The position numbers and the translations under genes were made by a program. Of a DNA stretch of 64,000 nt, positions 1 to 10,019 are shown piece by piece. The DNA comes from Macrothele yani. Lineage: Eukaryota; Arthropoda; Arachnida; Araneae; Macrothelidae. Where the stretch lies: positions 229,016,505 to 229,080,504 of the forward strand of contig CM077034.1 of the NCBI GenBank assembly GCA_039090855.1. The letters run 5' to 3'. Position 1 is the first letter of the stretch, and each line of letters opens with the position of its first letter. Under the pieces are notes generated by a model. The model did not search any database. It was given only the letters and a program-made list of their open reading frames with translations, and was not told the origin of the DNA.

Positions 1-701
1 TGAAAATGATCCAAACTTCTTAAAATCGATTGTTACTGGTGATGAAACATGGTGTTTTCAATATGATCCTAAAACAAAGCGACAAAGTGCGGAATGGAAG
101 TCAAAAAACTCGCCACAAGCCAAACAAACAAGAAAAGTTCCATCGAAAATCAAAACAATGCTCATTACATTCTTCGATAGTAAGGGTATATTATCCACAA
201 AGAATTTGTTCCAAGTGGACAAACAGTTACTGGTGAGTTTTATTTAAAGGTTTTGAGGTGTTTGATGGGCACAATTCGTTGCATTCGTCCAGAATATCGG
301 GATGAAAACAGTTGGTGTTTGTTGCACGATAATGCACCCAGTCACACCTCACTTCTTGTTCGTAGATTTTTGGCGAAAAATAACGTCTGTGTGTTGAATC
401 ATCCACCGTATTCGCCTGATTTAGCACCCTGCGGCTTTTCTTTATCCCCAAAACTTCAAATGACGTTAAAAGGGTGTTATTTTGATGATATTTCAACCAT
501 ACAAACAGCTTCAACGCGTGCTTTGGAGACAATTCCGCAAAGTGAACTGGAACAAGCATTCGAATCATTATTAAATCGCTGTAACAAGTGTATTGAAGCC
601 GGAGGGACTTATTTTGAAAAACAAATCAAAACAAATTATAATTTCTTGTTTCTATTTCATTTTACAGACCCAGTCTTAAAAATTCTTTGCCACACTGTGT
701 A
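1..701 (+). mobile_element. Mariner-A: 3' part of a mariner (Tc1/mariner superfamily) element, cut by the window edge
   Basis: The sequence carries mariner transposase coding DNA followed by a short 3' non-coding tail. I place the element end at 699, followed by the TA target dinucleotide at 700-701. On the minus strand the terminus reads CACAGTGTGGCAAAG. The same TIR begins exactly after a TA at 49,261, where the large 109-bp satellite starts, which supports this boundary. The 5' half lies outside the window. Positions 591-699 are the 109-bp segment that forms the satellite at 49-64 kb, so this is a non-amplified reference copy of that family's 3' end. Confidence 0.85.
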
Positions 702-718
702 TAGTAATTATAGCAGTT
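2..718 (+). pseudogene. Broken mariner transposase (C-terminal half, mariner-A)
   Basis: The DDD transposase of a mariner would cut and paste the element at TA sites. Reading from base 2, the first catalytic motif GDETW lies at about 40-54. A frameshift near 190 moves the frame to the one open at 253-720. That frame holds the second catalytic motif LHDNAPSHTS and the block YSPDLAPCGF. In mariners the third catalytic aspartate sits in APxDF; here that D is G, so the enzyme would be dead even without the frameshift. No stop codon occurs before the element ends; the frame runs through the TIR to a stop at 718. This is a decayed copy, not a functional gene. Confidence 0.85.
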
Positions 719-726
719 AAATCCAA

Positions 727-904
727 AGTGAAAATCCTCCAAACATGTGGAGTCAGTGAATAAACAAAGACATCGCTCTTTCCACATTTTAGCAACATAC
801 AGCAACTGAATAATAATTTTTCGGTTGCTGTATGTTGCTAAAACGTGGAAAGAGCAATGTCTTTGTTTATTCAAAGACGCCACGTATTTCGAGGATTTTC
901 ACAT
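727..904. mobile_element. Hairpin MITE or foldback element, about 178 bp
   Basis: Two inverted arms of about 80 bp flank a loop of about 16 bp. The left arm contains AATAAACAAAGACATCGCTC and AGCAACATACAGCAAC; the right arm contains their reverse complements in reverse order. The inner 50 bp are nearly perfect and the outer 30 bp are more diverged (GTGAAAATCCTC at the left end, GAGGATTTTCAC at the right). No coding sequence is present. It could be a non-autonomous MITE or an inverted duplication; no clear target-site duplication was seen. Confidence 0.6.
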
Positions 905-1640
905 TATCTCTTTTTCATGGAGACATTCCTGAATCTGGTCTTCCCATGATTTCGTTGGCCTTCAACTTTTCTTTCCAGCCACTTGGGTGGAATAAATTCT
1001 CTTAGTAAGCATCTCATTACTCATTCTTTCAACTTGGCCATACCACCTCAGAATATTTGTCTCCACTTCAACATAACACGTCTCACACAGGGCCTTTTGT
1101 ACTTCACACTCTCATTACCTTTTCGGCTTCCTGTATCTGCTCCTCCCATAATCTCCTTGGCCTTCCTCTACCTTTCTTTCCTACCACTTGAGCTGAATAA
1201 ATTCTCCTAGTAAGCATCTAACCACTCATTCTTTCAACATGGCAATACCACCTTGCAAGGAATATCTGTCTCAACCTTAATTTCATGTCGCAAGCAGGAC
1301 CTTTTGTACTTCATACTCTCATTACCTTTTTGTCTTTCCTGTATCTGCTCCTCCCATAATCTCCTTGGCCTTCCTCTACCTTTCTTTCCTACCCCTTGAG
1401 CTGAATCAATTCTCTTAGCAAGCATCTAACCACTCATTCTTAAAACATGGCAATACAACCTCAAGGAATATCTGTCTTAACCTTAATATCATGTTGCAAG
1501 CAGGACCTTTAGTACTTCATACTCATTATCTTTTCCTCATGCTGACATTTCTGAATCTGGTCCTCCCATGATTTCTTTGGCCTTCGTTTAGATTTTTCCC
1601 TCTCACTTGGACTGTGAATGGATTCTCTTAACACATCCAG
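905..1640 (-). repeat. Tandem copies (about 4) of a LINE ORF2 C-terminal segment, unit about 205 bp
   Basis: On the minus strand this encodes degenerate copies of the C-terminal tail of the non-LTR retrotransposon found complete at 14.5-15.7 kb. The recognisable core is GRKGRGRPR...W..QIQE followed by MKYKRSC. The block starting CCTGAATCTG or CCTGTATCTG recurs at about 928, 1130, 1338 and 1550, giving periods of about 202, 208 and 212 bp. The readable stretch 1234-1425 retains GKKGRGRPRRLWEEQIQE. Copies are too diverged to code for a protein. This is one of two independent loci here where the same LINE tail has been tandemly duplicated. Confidence 0.75.
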
Positions 1641-2583
1641 TGTTGCCACCTTTTAAAAGGGGTGGTCAGGAGCAGGGTCACACACTTGGCAAGGTATTTT
1701 TCATATTTTTACAAAAGCAATGCACATCATATAATAAAAGACCAAATAAATTATCCAATCTTTATGCTTACAGGGTAAACATTGCTTTGCATCTTGCAAG
1801 CACTTCTGCTCCTTTGAAATATACAAAAGTTCGGTTTGTTCTTTTCAAGAGGTTAGGGCAACAAAATCTTGTAGGGCAGCACAATAGTCTGTTAGACGGA
1901 TGGATGGATGGATGGATGGATGGATGGACAAACACAAGCAAACAAGCAAACAAACACACACACACAGTCTCTCTCTTCTCCACTGCCGAAACTTCCCGCC
2001 CTCCAACGCGCTTCTTTGCTGTGATTTCAAATACCTTCCCTTCAATTCGTCCAACCCTGCCATGCACGAAGCTATTTCAGAGTAATCCCACTCCTCCATT
2101 CATCTCTCCCTACCGACACCTATTCAGCTCTCAACCTCAAAAAACAACAAGCTCGAATGCACTCGCAGATGCAGTGAAACAGATTGGCTTTAACAACACA
2201 GCATGTGGTAAGAAGAGAGAAATATTCCTTTCTTCCACAGTTACAAACACTGAAAGAAGGCATTTGGAGAAAGAGAAAAAAGTTGGAAAACACATACTTT
2301 AATACACATGGAAAAATCTGTAAATTAACCTTTTAAAAAAAACACTGAAAAAATAGTGATAGTACTGAAAAAAATTTTTCTGCGTCTAACAACCGGAATT
2401 TTAAAGACTTGTGTGAAGCATGCAAAATTTAGCTGTTCAAAATGGAGCAACTCTGCTTAAAGCAGAGCACTTGGCATGTCTGTACCCTTCAAAACATGTA
2501 GGACAATTTCCAAGAAAATCTATATTATGCACAATTAAAAAATTAAGTTATTATCATCATCAACACACCCAAACAATTAAAAT
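1641..2583. other. Mostly unassigned spacer with a short GGAT microsatellite
   Basis: A perfect (GGAT)n run of about 30 bp lies at 1,897-1,927, followed by a short CA tract near 1,955. The stretch 1,970-2,200 is somewhat GC-richer than its surroundings. On the minus strand, a short coding-like frame ends in a good donor-like CCCT|GTAAGC near 1,775, and another open frame lies at about 1,960-2,099. Neither has enough support to be called an exon. Nothing else is recognised. Confidence 0.5.
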
Positions 2584-2584
2584 A

Positions 2585-3977
2585 CACTGGCAGAAAGTGA
2601 AAAAGAACACCAAGAAGGAATTGGCAGACGATCATAAAATTTACATATGTTAATGGGGTCGAACTTACGTAGGTGTGATGTTAATTTTGGGAACCAACCG
2701 GTGAGCGCTTACGCCACAGCACGGCATAATATGCAAATTATCCTCGGTGGTATTTAAGGAGTACGGCGAAATGAATGTAATCAGTCGTCGGCATACGGAC
2801 ACGTGCGAAGACCCTGAAAAAGCTGCAATGCCTGGACATGGAAGGCGTGTACGATTTCAGCAGTTATCGGACTCTGCAAGGCCGGGTGGTCATATTGTCG
2901 TATTGCGGAGCGAATAACACGGGAATTATCAGTGGTGGTACCATGGTGGCGTAGATGGTCCGAGGAACATTCCCACACGAGAAGACGTGGAACCGGGAGT
3001 CACAGACGGACTGATGAGCGGACCGATCGACGCATAAGAAGAGCGGCGTTGTCAAGCAGAACATCCACTGCGACGCAAATCCGAGCTGCCGTTGCACCTG
3101 AGGTGATTGTGCGAACAATCCGCAACCGTCTACTGGATGCAGGACTACGTGCACGGGTGCCTCTGGCATGTGTACCTCTGACTCCAGCCCACCGTCAGGA
3201 ACGGCTGCAGTGGTGTCGCCAACGTCTGCACTGCAGAACGCAATGGCGATCTGTCGTGTTCAGCGATGAAAGCAGATTCTGCTTGGGAGCCTCCGATGGC
3301 CGTATGCGTGTTCGCAGGCGCACCGGGGAGCGTCTCCACCCTTGTTGCATCCGCCAGCGACACACAGGGCCTACACCTGGTCTCCTGGTGTGGGGAGTGA
3401 TCAGCTATCACTCCCGTACACAACTAGTGTTTGTACCGGGTACGTTAAACAGCACCTCCTACATCAACAACATCATTCAGCCCGTTGTTGTGCCATTTGC
3501 AAGGTCGGTCCATCGTGGTGTTTTCCAGCAAGATAAACGCACGCCCACACACGGCACGTGCAACGCAAAATGCACTTCAGGGTGTGAGACAACTTCCTTG
3601 GTTAACCGGATGTGTCCCCCATTGAGCACGTGTGGGATTTTATGGGACAACGACTTATCCGGTCTCCACGACCAGCCACGACCATCCCCAATTTACGCGT
3701 CCAGGTTGAGGATGCTTGGAACTCCATACGCCAAACTTACATCCAACATCTGTATGACAGACTCCATGCCAGAATTGCACAGTGTGACGCAGTTCATGGC
3801 GGTTCAACCTCGTACTAACCATGTTGCATGGAAATGTTATTTTTCAGTTTACCAGCAAATACAGCTGTATTTTGCCATAATGTTTTGATCACGTTATCCT
3901 CTGTATTCCGTTACGTATAAATTTCGTTGGTATCAGACGTCTCCTTCTTGGTGTTCTTTTTTCACTTTCCGCCAGTG
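2585..3977 (+). mobile_element. Tc1-D: full-length, decayed Tc1-like transposon
   Basis: The left TIR reads CACTGGCAGAAAGTGAAA. The reverse complement of the right end reads CACTGGCGGAAAGTGAAA. TA dinucleotides flank both ends (2583-2584 and 3978-3979), the normal Tc1/mariner target duplication. At 1,393 bp this is a normal length for the superfamily. It is the unexpanded relative of Tc1-A at 21.6 kb, whose last 297 bp have become a 19-copy tandem array. Here that 3' segment is single copy. Confidence 0.9.
2828..3818 (+). pseudogene. Broken Tc1-like DDE transposase (Tc1-D)
   Basis: The reading frame starts at ATG 2828 (MPGHG). Compared with Tc1-A it has lost roughly 25 bp within the helix-turn-helix region and hits a stop. 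The frame open from 2932 carries the rest of the DNA-binding region (RWSEEHSHTRRRGTGSH), the first catalytic motif VVFSDESRF and the glycine-rich LLVWG block. A second frameshift follows FQQD near 3,530. The third catalytic residue, in SPIEHVWD, is in another frame (from 3612), and the C-terminus ends HGGSTSY at stop 3816-3818. All three catalytic blocks are visible but not in one frame, so it is inactive. Confidence 0.85.
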
Positions 3978-4036
3978 TATTTTCAATTTAAAATGCATTT
4001 AATCAACCTAAATTCTGCAAAGCAACATGAAATCAT

Positions 4037-4830
4037 TAAGAAAGAAATACAGGATTACGCCATATAATACAAATTTTGAAGATGACAATCCGATTTTTGG
4101 TGTAAATGTGACAAGGATGGTAAGTCAGATAATATCCGAAAGCTGACTTACCATCCTTGTCACATTTACACCGAAAATCAGATTGTCATCTTCAAAATTT
4201 GTATTATATGGCGTAATCCCGTATTTCTTTCATGATTTATCTGTCAATCACGGGATAGGATTCTTAACCTCCAGATTCGCTAAACATGAATGCCGGTTGC
4301 TTCGACTAGCGAATCATGTGATGGTTATATTCAAATTGATCGGAAACTTGAAACACGGTCGTTCTGTGTGGTGTAGTGGTTAGCATGCCTGGGCGCTATC
4401 TGGGAGACGCGGGTTCGAGTCCCGCTCCAGGACGACGAAAATTTTCAAGGTTTCGGACATTATCTGACTTGCCATCCTTGCCACATTTACACCAAAAATC
4501 GGATTGTCATCTTCAAAATTTGTATTATGTGGCATAATCCCGTATTTCTTTCTTGATTTATCTGCTCCTCCGGGCAATCATGGGATAGGATTCTGAACCT
4601 CCAGTTTCGCTAAACATGAATGCCAGTTGCTTCGACTAATGAATCCTGTGATGGTTATATTCAAATTAATCGGAAACTTGAGACTTGGTTGTTCTGGGTG
4701 GTGTAGTGGTTAGCATACACGGGGCGCTATCTGGGAGACGCTGGTTCGAGTCCCGCTCCAGGACAATTTACCATCCTTGTCACATTTACACCAAAAATCT
4801 GATTGTCATCTTCAAAATTTATAAAATCAT
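4037..4830 (+). repeat. tRNA-headed SINE-like 330-bp units: one inverted start plus about 2 direct copies
   Basis: This is the same repeat family as the array at 45-48.6 kb. Bases 4,060-4,140 are in inverse orientation and meet the direct copy head-to-head at about 4,142, where GATAATATCCGAAA gives way to GCTGACTTACCATCC, the inverse of the preceding sequence. Two tRNA-like heads on the plus strand lie at 4,362-4,433 and 4,692-4,764, a spacing of 330 bp. The unit body contains CATCTTCAAAATTTGTATTA and GATTCGCTAAACATGAATGC. Confidence 0.8.
4362..4433 (+). promoter_or_regulatory. tRNA-like head with internal RNA polymerase III A and B boxes
   Basis: The 72-base head folds as a tRNA cloverleaf. 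The acceptor arms are TTCTGTG-like and TCCAGGA, and the T arm is GCGGG-TTCGAGT-CCCGC. The A box TGGTGTAGTGG fits TRGYNNARNNG and the B box GGTTCGAGTCC fits GGTTCGANTCC. The anticodon loop is GCGCTAT, giving apparent anticodon GCT. Position 33 is C rather than the near-universal T, so I read it as a SINE promoter rather than a working tRNA gene. Confidence 0.75.
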
Positions 4831-4939
4831 TATTTTGTAGTGAGATAAAGAATGCCTCAACCTAGAAAGTCCTTCACAGAGGCAAAAGCTAAACAAAATG
4901 CAGTCATTACCAAAATACCATTACCTAAGTAAAACCTAC

Positions 4940-5016
4940 CTAACTGCAGAAGTAAGTCTCGCAGTATTGTCAGACACCATACTAATAGCTTCATCTGTAT
5001 TGTCACCTTCAAGTCC
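4940..5016 (-). CDS. Candidate host-gene exon (77 bp, internal)
   Basis: On the minus strand an acceptor TTTTTCCTAG is followed by an open 77-bp segment and a strong donor, GTTAG|GTAGGT. The exon encodes LEGDNTDEAISMVSDNTA followed by RLTSAV and two bases of a further codon. It starts in phase 0. The candidate exon at 21,244-21,334 on the same strand ends in phase 0, so the two join in frame and give a continuous acidic, probably helical peptide. I do not recognise the protein. The sequence lies between transposable elements and is not part of any repeat seen here. Reliability rests only on splice signals and composition. Confidence 0.45.
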
Positions 5017-5184
5017 CTAGGAAAAATTAAGTTCATGTTGAGAATGCTATAAAATTAACTCAAAATTCACATCAAAAACTGAAAGAATCCACAGCAAATG
5101 ATGAACCAAAAGTGTTTATAACAATATTAAAAGTTTCAATTTACTTCCGATATTGGAGGTTATTTTTTAACGTGCATTAATGCA
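5017..5184. other. Short AT-rich spacer
   Basis: Probable intron sequence between the exon candidate and the Penelope-like fragment. Nothing recognised. Confidence 0.4.
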
Positions 5185-5979
5185 TTTGCATTTTTGAACT
5201 TCCCTTTTTGTTGGTAAAGTTCGATTAACACTTACCGCACGTGGGGCTCGGCTTTCAATTCTTATTTCCGTTATGTGGATGTGGCATGGAGGTTTTTCAT
5301 TTAGTTGCGGGTCCACTTCATTCCCCCCCCCCGTTGGTATTTATCTGGCCTCGTCACTAAATGAGTTTTTTCCTTTGCTGCCCCTCCTCATTTACTTCAA
5401 TAATTTTTCATAACCCGAGAACTTTCGGTAATAATAATCCATTACCGTCATCTAGGGGGCGTTTTGCTCCGACTAGCACGGACCGTGTTTCTCGCGGGTC
5501 GTGGCGCCATCTCTTGTTGTCACTGATCTCATTTTTCAAACTTTTTCATTTTTTTGCTCAATTTTAATTAAATTTCTCCAGCTGTTTCTCAAAATATTAG
5601 GGTCATTATGGTTGCAAACTTTTGCCCTATTTTTTTCAATCATTACCGACTCTGCTATTCTTAGGTGTTTTTCGGATTATCAGCTTTTAATGATTTTTAT
5701 ATTTTCGAATTTAGGATATTTTTGGTTATCAGAGCTGTTTTTTCTTCTTTTTCTGCCAATTTTTTACGTGTTGTTTTAATCTGTGTTTAAGCTTATTTTT
5801 GGTACTTCCTATATAAGCCATTGGAGGATTTTCAGTAATAGGAATTGAGTAAATACCTGCTTTTTCTAACATTTTTATTTTTCCATTATTTTTCATGGTA
5901 TTTACTTTTCCTCCAATTTGAATGTTATGCTTTTAACAAATATTAATTTCATTGGTAGTACCTTTAATGTAAGGAAAAC
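5185..5979 (-). mobile_element. Penelope-like element fragment with GIY-YIG endonuclease domain
   Basis: Read on the minus strand from 5979, the translation begins GFPYIKGTTNEINIC, hits one stop, and continues HNIQIGGKVNTM. It then reads KMLEKAGIYSIPI and MAYIGSTKNKLKHRLKQHV. This is the linker plus GIY-YIG nuclease domain typical of Penelope-like retroelements: GIY and YIG are present, followed by the helical R/K-rich segment. A stop at about 5729 and a frameshift precede the C-terminal segment AESVMIEKN...NSWRNL. The 3' untranslated part runs to about 5185. The reverse transcriptase domain is absent, so this is a 5'-truncated, inactive copy. Confidence 0.75.
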
Positions 5980-6508
5980 CACCTCAGAATAGCAGAGTCG
6001 GTAGTGATTGAAAAAAATAGGGCAAAAGTTTGCAACCATAACGACCCTAATATTTTGAGAAACAGCTGGAGAAATTTAATTAAAATTAAGCAAAAAAATG
6101 AAAAAGTACGAAAAATGAGATCAGCGACCAACAAGAGATGGCGCCACAACGCCCAAGAAGAAGCGATAGCCGATGACAGAAGCAGCCCGCGAGAACCACC
6201 GAAATGCCCAGCTGACACGGTCCGTGCTAGTCGGAGCAAAACGTCCCCCTCGATGACGGTAATGGAGTATTACCGAAAGTACTCGGGTTATGAAAAATTA
6301 TTGAAGTAAATGAGGCAGCAAAGGAAAAAAACTCATTTAGTGACGAGGCCAGTTAAATACCAACGGGGGGAATGAAGTGGACCCGCAACTAAATGACCCC
6401 CCCTTGCCGCATCCACATAGCGGAAATAAGAATTGAAAGCCAAGCCCCACGTGCTGTAAGTGTTAATCGAACTTTACCAACAAAAAGGGAAGTTCAAAAA
6501 TGCAAATA
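5980..6508 (+). mobile_element. Second, inverted Penelope-like 3' fragment
   Basis: This segment is the reverse complement of 5185-5666, so the two fragments form inverted arms of about 480-530 bp around the GIY-YIG-coding spacer. It begins at CACCTCAGAATAGCAGAG and encodes AESVVIEKNRAKVCNHNDPN followed by LRNSWRNL in an open frame to 6309. The GIY-YIG core is absent. The right arm has a longer segment than the left around 6,150-6,215, an indel between copies. It ends near 6508 at GTTCAAAAATGCAAAT. Inverted or tandem partial copies are common in Penelope-like insertions. Confidence 0.7.
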
Positions 6509-6783
6509 TTAAAAGTACCATTTCATCCAAAATCTAATATGTTTTTTTCTTCTAGGAAACATTTTATTTAAAATGCAAATTTTTGGAGAAAACTCTGCTT
6601 CTTCAGGCAGTCTTTTGTTGTCACTCTTTCTCCGGCACTATCGTGGTTACAGTTAACCCTGACGGTAAGGGTTATCTTTCAACAAATCTTGCCAGATGTT
6701 AGGCAAGGACAAACCACTGCAGTCACTGATGATGGAATATCCCAGTATTTCATACGTACACTATTTTTGCCAGGAATTTATTA
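6509..6783. other. Unassigned spacer
   Basis: No coding, repeat or transposon-end signal was recognised between the Penelope-like fragment and mariner-C. Confidence 0.4.
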
Positions 6784-6931
6784 GGGGTGTGCAAAAGTTT
6801 CTGCCGCCCCCACAAGGGGGCACGCTGCAGGGTCTAACCGACCGGCGAGCCGAAGGATGCCGGTCGATAAAGTAAATTTGTGGCACTGTGTGCTATTCAT
6901 GTTTAATTTAGGGGGAAAGTGTGAGTGAAGC

Positions 6932-7384
6932 ATGCGGTTCAATATATGTCAGGCACGTGGCGAAACGGTTATGGGTGAGCGGACGTGTTGCGAATGGTTT
7001 GCCAGGTTTAAGAAAGGTGATCTAAGCTTGGAAGACAAGCCGCGTGCAGGTAGACCGCAGGAACTCGCAGACGAGGGGATGGAATCGCTGTTGCAAGAGG
7101 ATGCCATGCAATCGACCATGCAACTGGCAAAGCGTTTGAAAGCGGCTCAATGGACAGTGATACGGCGTCTACTGGCCTTGGGGAAGATCCAGAAGATTGG
7201 TAAATGGGTTCCGCATACTTTAACGGAGCGTAATATTTGTCAACGATTGGGTGTCTGCATGTTGTTGCTGAAGAAGTTTCAAGGAAAGAATTTCTTGTGG
7301 AAGGTTGTCACCGGGGATGAAAAATTGGTCTATTGCATCAACCCTGAGAACAAGCGATTCTGCGTCGATCTAGGCCAACCCTAA
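6932..7384 (+). pseudogene. Truncated mariner transposase (mariner-C, N-terminal half)
   Basis: A 150-codon open frame begins MRFNICQARGETVMGERTCC. It contains the paired helix-turn-helix region (WFARFKKGDLSLEDKPRAGR, then QLAKRLKAAQWTVIRRL), the WVPHTL linker motif shared by mariner transposases, and the first catalytic block WKVVTGDEK. It ends after DLGQP, where intact relatives continue GQPSTS. The second and third catalytic blocks are missing because of the SINE insertion and an associated deletion. Intact mariner transposases are about 340-350 residues, so less than half remains. Confidence 0.85.
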
Positions 7385-7423
7385 ACATCCACTTCGAAAT
7401 AGAATTTCTTTTTTTTTTTTTTT

Positions 7424-9520
7424 GATTGGAGGTTTAGCGACCACCGAGAGCAACTCAATGGGCTATAAGCAGTCGCCCATCCCTAATTTAGGGTCACTGG
7501 TTCCAGGGAAGGGAGAGAGCCAGTGACGTAAGACAAACACAACATTCATTGATTGATTGGAGGTTTAACGACCACCGTGAGCAACTCAATGGGCTATAAG
7601 CAGTAGCCCGTCCCTAATTTAGGGTCACTGGTTCCAGGGAAGGGAGAGAGCCAGTGACGTAAGACAAATACAACATCCATTGATTGATTGGAGGTTTAAC
7701 GACCACCGTGAGCAACTCAATGGGCTATAAGCAGTCGCCCGTCCCTAATTTAGGGTCACTGGTTCCAGGGAAGGGAGAGAGCCAGTGCCGTAAGACAAAC
7801 ACAACATCCATCGATTGATTGGAGGTTTAACGACCACCGTGAGCAACTCAATGGGCTATACGCAGTCGTCCGTCCCTAATTTAGGGACGCTGGTTCCAGG
7901 GAAGGGAGAGAGCCAGTGACGTAAGACAAAGACAACATCCATTGATTGATTGGAGGTTTAACGACCACCGTGAGCAACTCAATGGGCTATAAGCAGTCGC
8001 CCGTCCCTTATTTAGGGTCACTGGTTCCAGGGAAGGGAGAGAGCCAGTGCCGTAAGACAAACACAACATCCCTTGATTGATTGGAGGTTTAACGACCACC
8101 GTGAGCAACTCAATGGGCTATAAGCAGTTGCCTGTCCCTAATTTAGGGTCACTGGTTCCAGGGAAGGGAGAGAGCCAGTGCCGTAAGACAAACACAACAT
8201 CCATTGATTGATTGGAGGTTTAACGACCACCGTGAGCAACTCAATGGGCTATAAGCAGTCGCCTGTCCCTAATTTAGGGTCACTGGTTCCAGGGAAGGGA
8301 GAGAGCCAGTGACGTAAGACAAATACAACATCCATTGATTGATTGGAGGTTTAACGACCACTGTGAGCAACTCAATGGGCTATAAGCAGTCGCCCGTCCC
8401 TAATTTAGGGTCACTGGTTCCAGGGAAGGGAGAGAGCCAGTGCCGTAAGACAAACACAACATCCATTGATTGATTGGAGGTTTAACGACCACCGTGAGCA
8501 ACTCAATGGGCTATAAGCAGTCGCCCGTCCCTAATTTAGGGTCACTGGTTCCAGGGAAGGGAGAGAGCCAGTGACGTAAGACAAAGACAACATCCATTGA
8601 TTGATTGGAGGTTTAACGACCACCGTGAGCAACTCAATGGGCTATAAGCAGTCGCCCGTCCCTAATTTAGGGTCATTGGTTCCAGGGAAGGGAGAGAGCC
8701 AGTGCCGTAAGACAAACACAACATCCATTGATTGATTGGAGGTTTAACGACCACCGTGAGCAACTCAATGGGCTATAAGCAGTCGCCCGTCCCTAATTTA
8801 GGGTCACTGGTTCCAGGGAAGGGAGAGAGCCAGTGCCGTAAGACAAACACAACATCCATTGATTGATTGGAGGTTTAACGACCACCGTGAGCAACTCAAT
8901 GGGCTATAAGCAGTCGCCCGTCCCTAATTTAGGGTCACTGGTTCCAGGGAAGGGAGAGAGCCAGTGCCGTAAGACAAACACAACATCCATTGATTGATTG
9001 GAGGTTTAACGACCACCGTGAGCAACTCAATGGGCTATAAGCAGTCGCCCGTCCCTAATTTAGGGTCACTGGTTCCAGGGAAGGGAGAGAGCCAGTGACG
9101 TAAGACAAAGACAACATCCATTGATTGATTGGAGGTTTAACGACCACCGTGAGCAACTCAATGAGCTATAAGCAGTCGCCCGTCCCTAATTTAGGGTCAC
9201 TGGTTCCAGGGAAGGGAGAGAGCCAGTGCCGTAAGACAAACACAAGCATCCATTCATTCATTGATTGGAGGTTTAACGACCACCGTGAGCAACTCAATGG
9301 GCTATAAGCAGTCGCCCGTCCCTAATTTAGGGTCACTGGTTCCAGGGCAGGGAGAGAGCCAGTGCCGTAAGACAAACACAACATCCATTCATTGATTGAT
9401 TGGAGGTTTAACGACCACCGTGAGCAACTCAATGGGCTAAATGCAGTCGCGCGTCCCTGATTTAGGGCCACTGGTTCCAGGAAAGGGAGAGAGCCAGTGC
9501 CGTAAGACAAACACAACATC
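7424..9520 (-). repeat. 131-bp tandem array, about 16 copies (SINE body)
   Basis: The block starting GGAGGTTTAACGACCACCG recurs at 7428, 7559, 7690 and onward every 131 bp to about 9402. Each unit contains the palindromic CCCTAATTTAGGG and the segment GGTTCCAGGGAAGGGAGAG. Units are separated by a short ATTG-rich join, (GATT)2-3. Copies are highly similar, with point changes such as CAGTGACG versus CAGTGCCG shared by subsets. The last two right-hand copies carry extra ATTC repeats at the join. Confidence 0.9.
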
Positions 9521-9525
9521 CATGC

Positions 9526-9605
9526 CTCACCGGGATTCGAACCCGGACCCTGTTGGGACGAATGATCAGAGGCCATCGCTTAGACCACTGCGCCACCGGG
9601 GCGGC
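9526..9605 (-). promoter_or_regulatory. SINE tRNA-like head with pol III A and B boxes
   Basis: On the minus strand the head contains A box TGGCGCAGTGG and B box GGTTCGAATCC with flanking CCGGG/CCCGG T-arm bases. The length between boxes and the CGTCCCAACAGGG insert suggest a tRNA with a long variable arm (leucine/serine type). The acceptor stem pairs imperfectly, so this is a SINE head rather than a tRNA gene. Confidence 0.8.
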
Positions 9606-9664
9606 CTTTCTTGATTGTTCATGTCTCCTTTCTCTTCAAAATGGTGGAAAGTTTTGCATACCCC

Positions 9665-10019
9665 AAATACATGAACTTACGTACTGTGTGTATTTTTATT
9701 AATATGTATGTAGAAACATATTGTATTTATTTTACTCCTCTATATTAAGAATTTAACTATTTCATACATCTTATTCAAGAAATAATGTATGTACATATTG
9801 GCATTACATACCTTAAATTTTAAAGTAGTGTAATTAAAGCAATTTCTTTGGTTCCATTTTGATGCAAAGCCTGTTTACATGCGACAAACTGTAAAACAGT
9901 TCAAACATACCTACTAGGTTTTGAAGTACGATGTGAGTACAGTACAGTCTGTCTTCATTTTTTTTTTTTTTTTTTTGTGTGATGTTTTTAGTTATAACAG
10001 TAATCAGAACATTTAGATA
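9665..10019. other. AT-rich spacer
   Basis: No coding sequence or known repeat seen; includes a T-rich run at 9,958-9,976. Confidence 0.4.

Larger units (their letters stand above)
7409..9605 (-). mobile_element. tRNA-derived SINE whose body is expanded to about 16 tandem units
   Basis: Read on the minus strand, a tRNA-like head at 9,605-9,526 is followed by the SINE body. The body is repeated head-to-tail with a 131-bp period, and the element ends in a 15-base poly(A) (T run at 7,409-7,423 on the plus strand). The presence of one head and one tail shows a single insertion in which only the body was multiplied. It sits inside mariner-C. A convincing target-site duplication was not found; only TTTCTT is shared by both flanks. 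Confidence 0.8.
6784..9664 (+). mobile_element. Mariner-C: second mariner lineage, split by a SINE
   Basis: The left end reads GGGGTGTGCAAAAGTTTC and the reverse complement of the right end reads GGGGTATGCAAAACTTTCC, a clear TIR pair. The left end is preceded by TA; the right flank is AA, so that duplication base has mutated. The coding part is interrupted at about 7,400 by a minus-strand SINE ending near 9,605. Only about 60 bp of the mariner 3' end follow the SINE, so the transposase C-terminal part is deleted. Confidence 0.8.

Noticed and set aside
1775..1845. Possible small minus-strand exon ending CCCT|GTAAGC
   Set aside because: The donor is good but the acceptor is ambiguous, and the encoded segment is too short to judge by eye.
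1607..2302. 231-codon plus-strand open frame
   Set aside because: It reads through a GGAT microsatellite and CA tract, has low-complexity composition and no recognisable domain.
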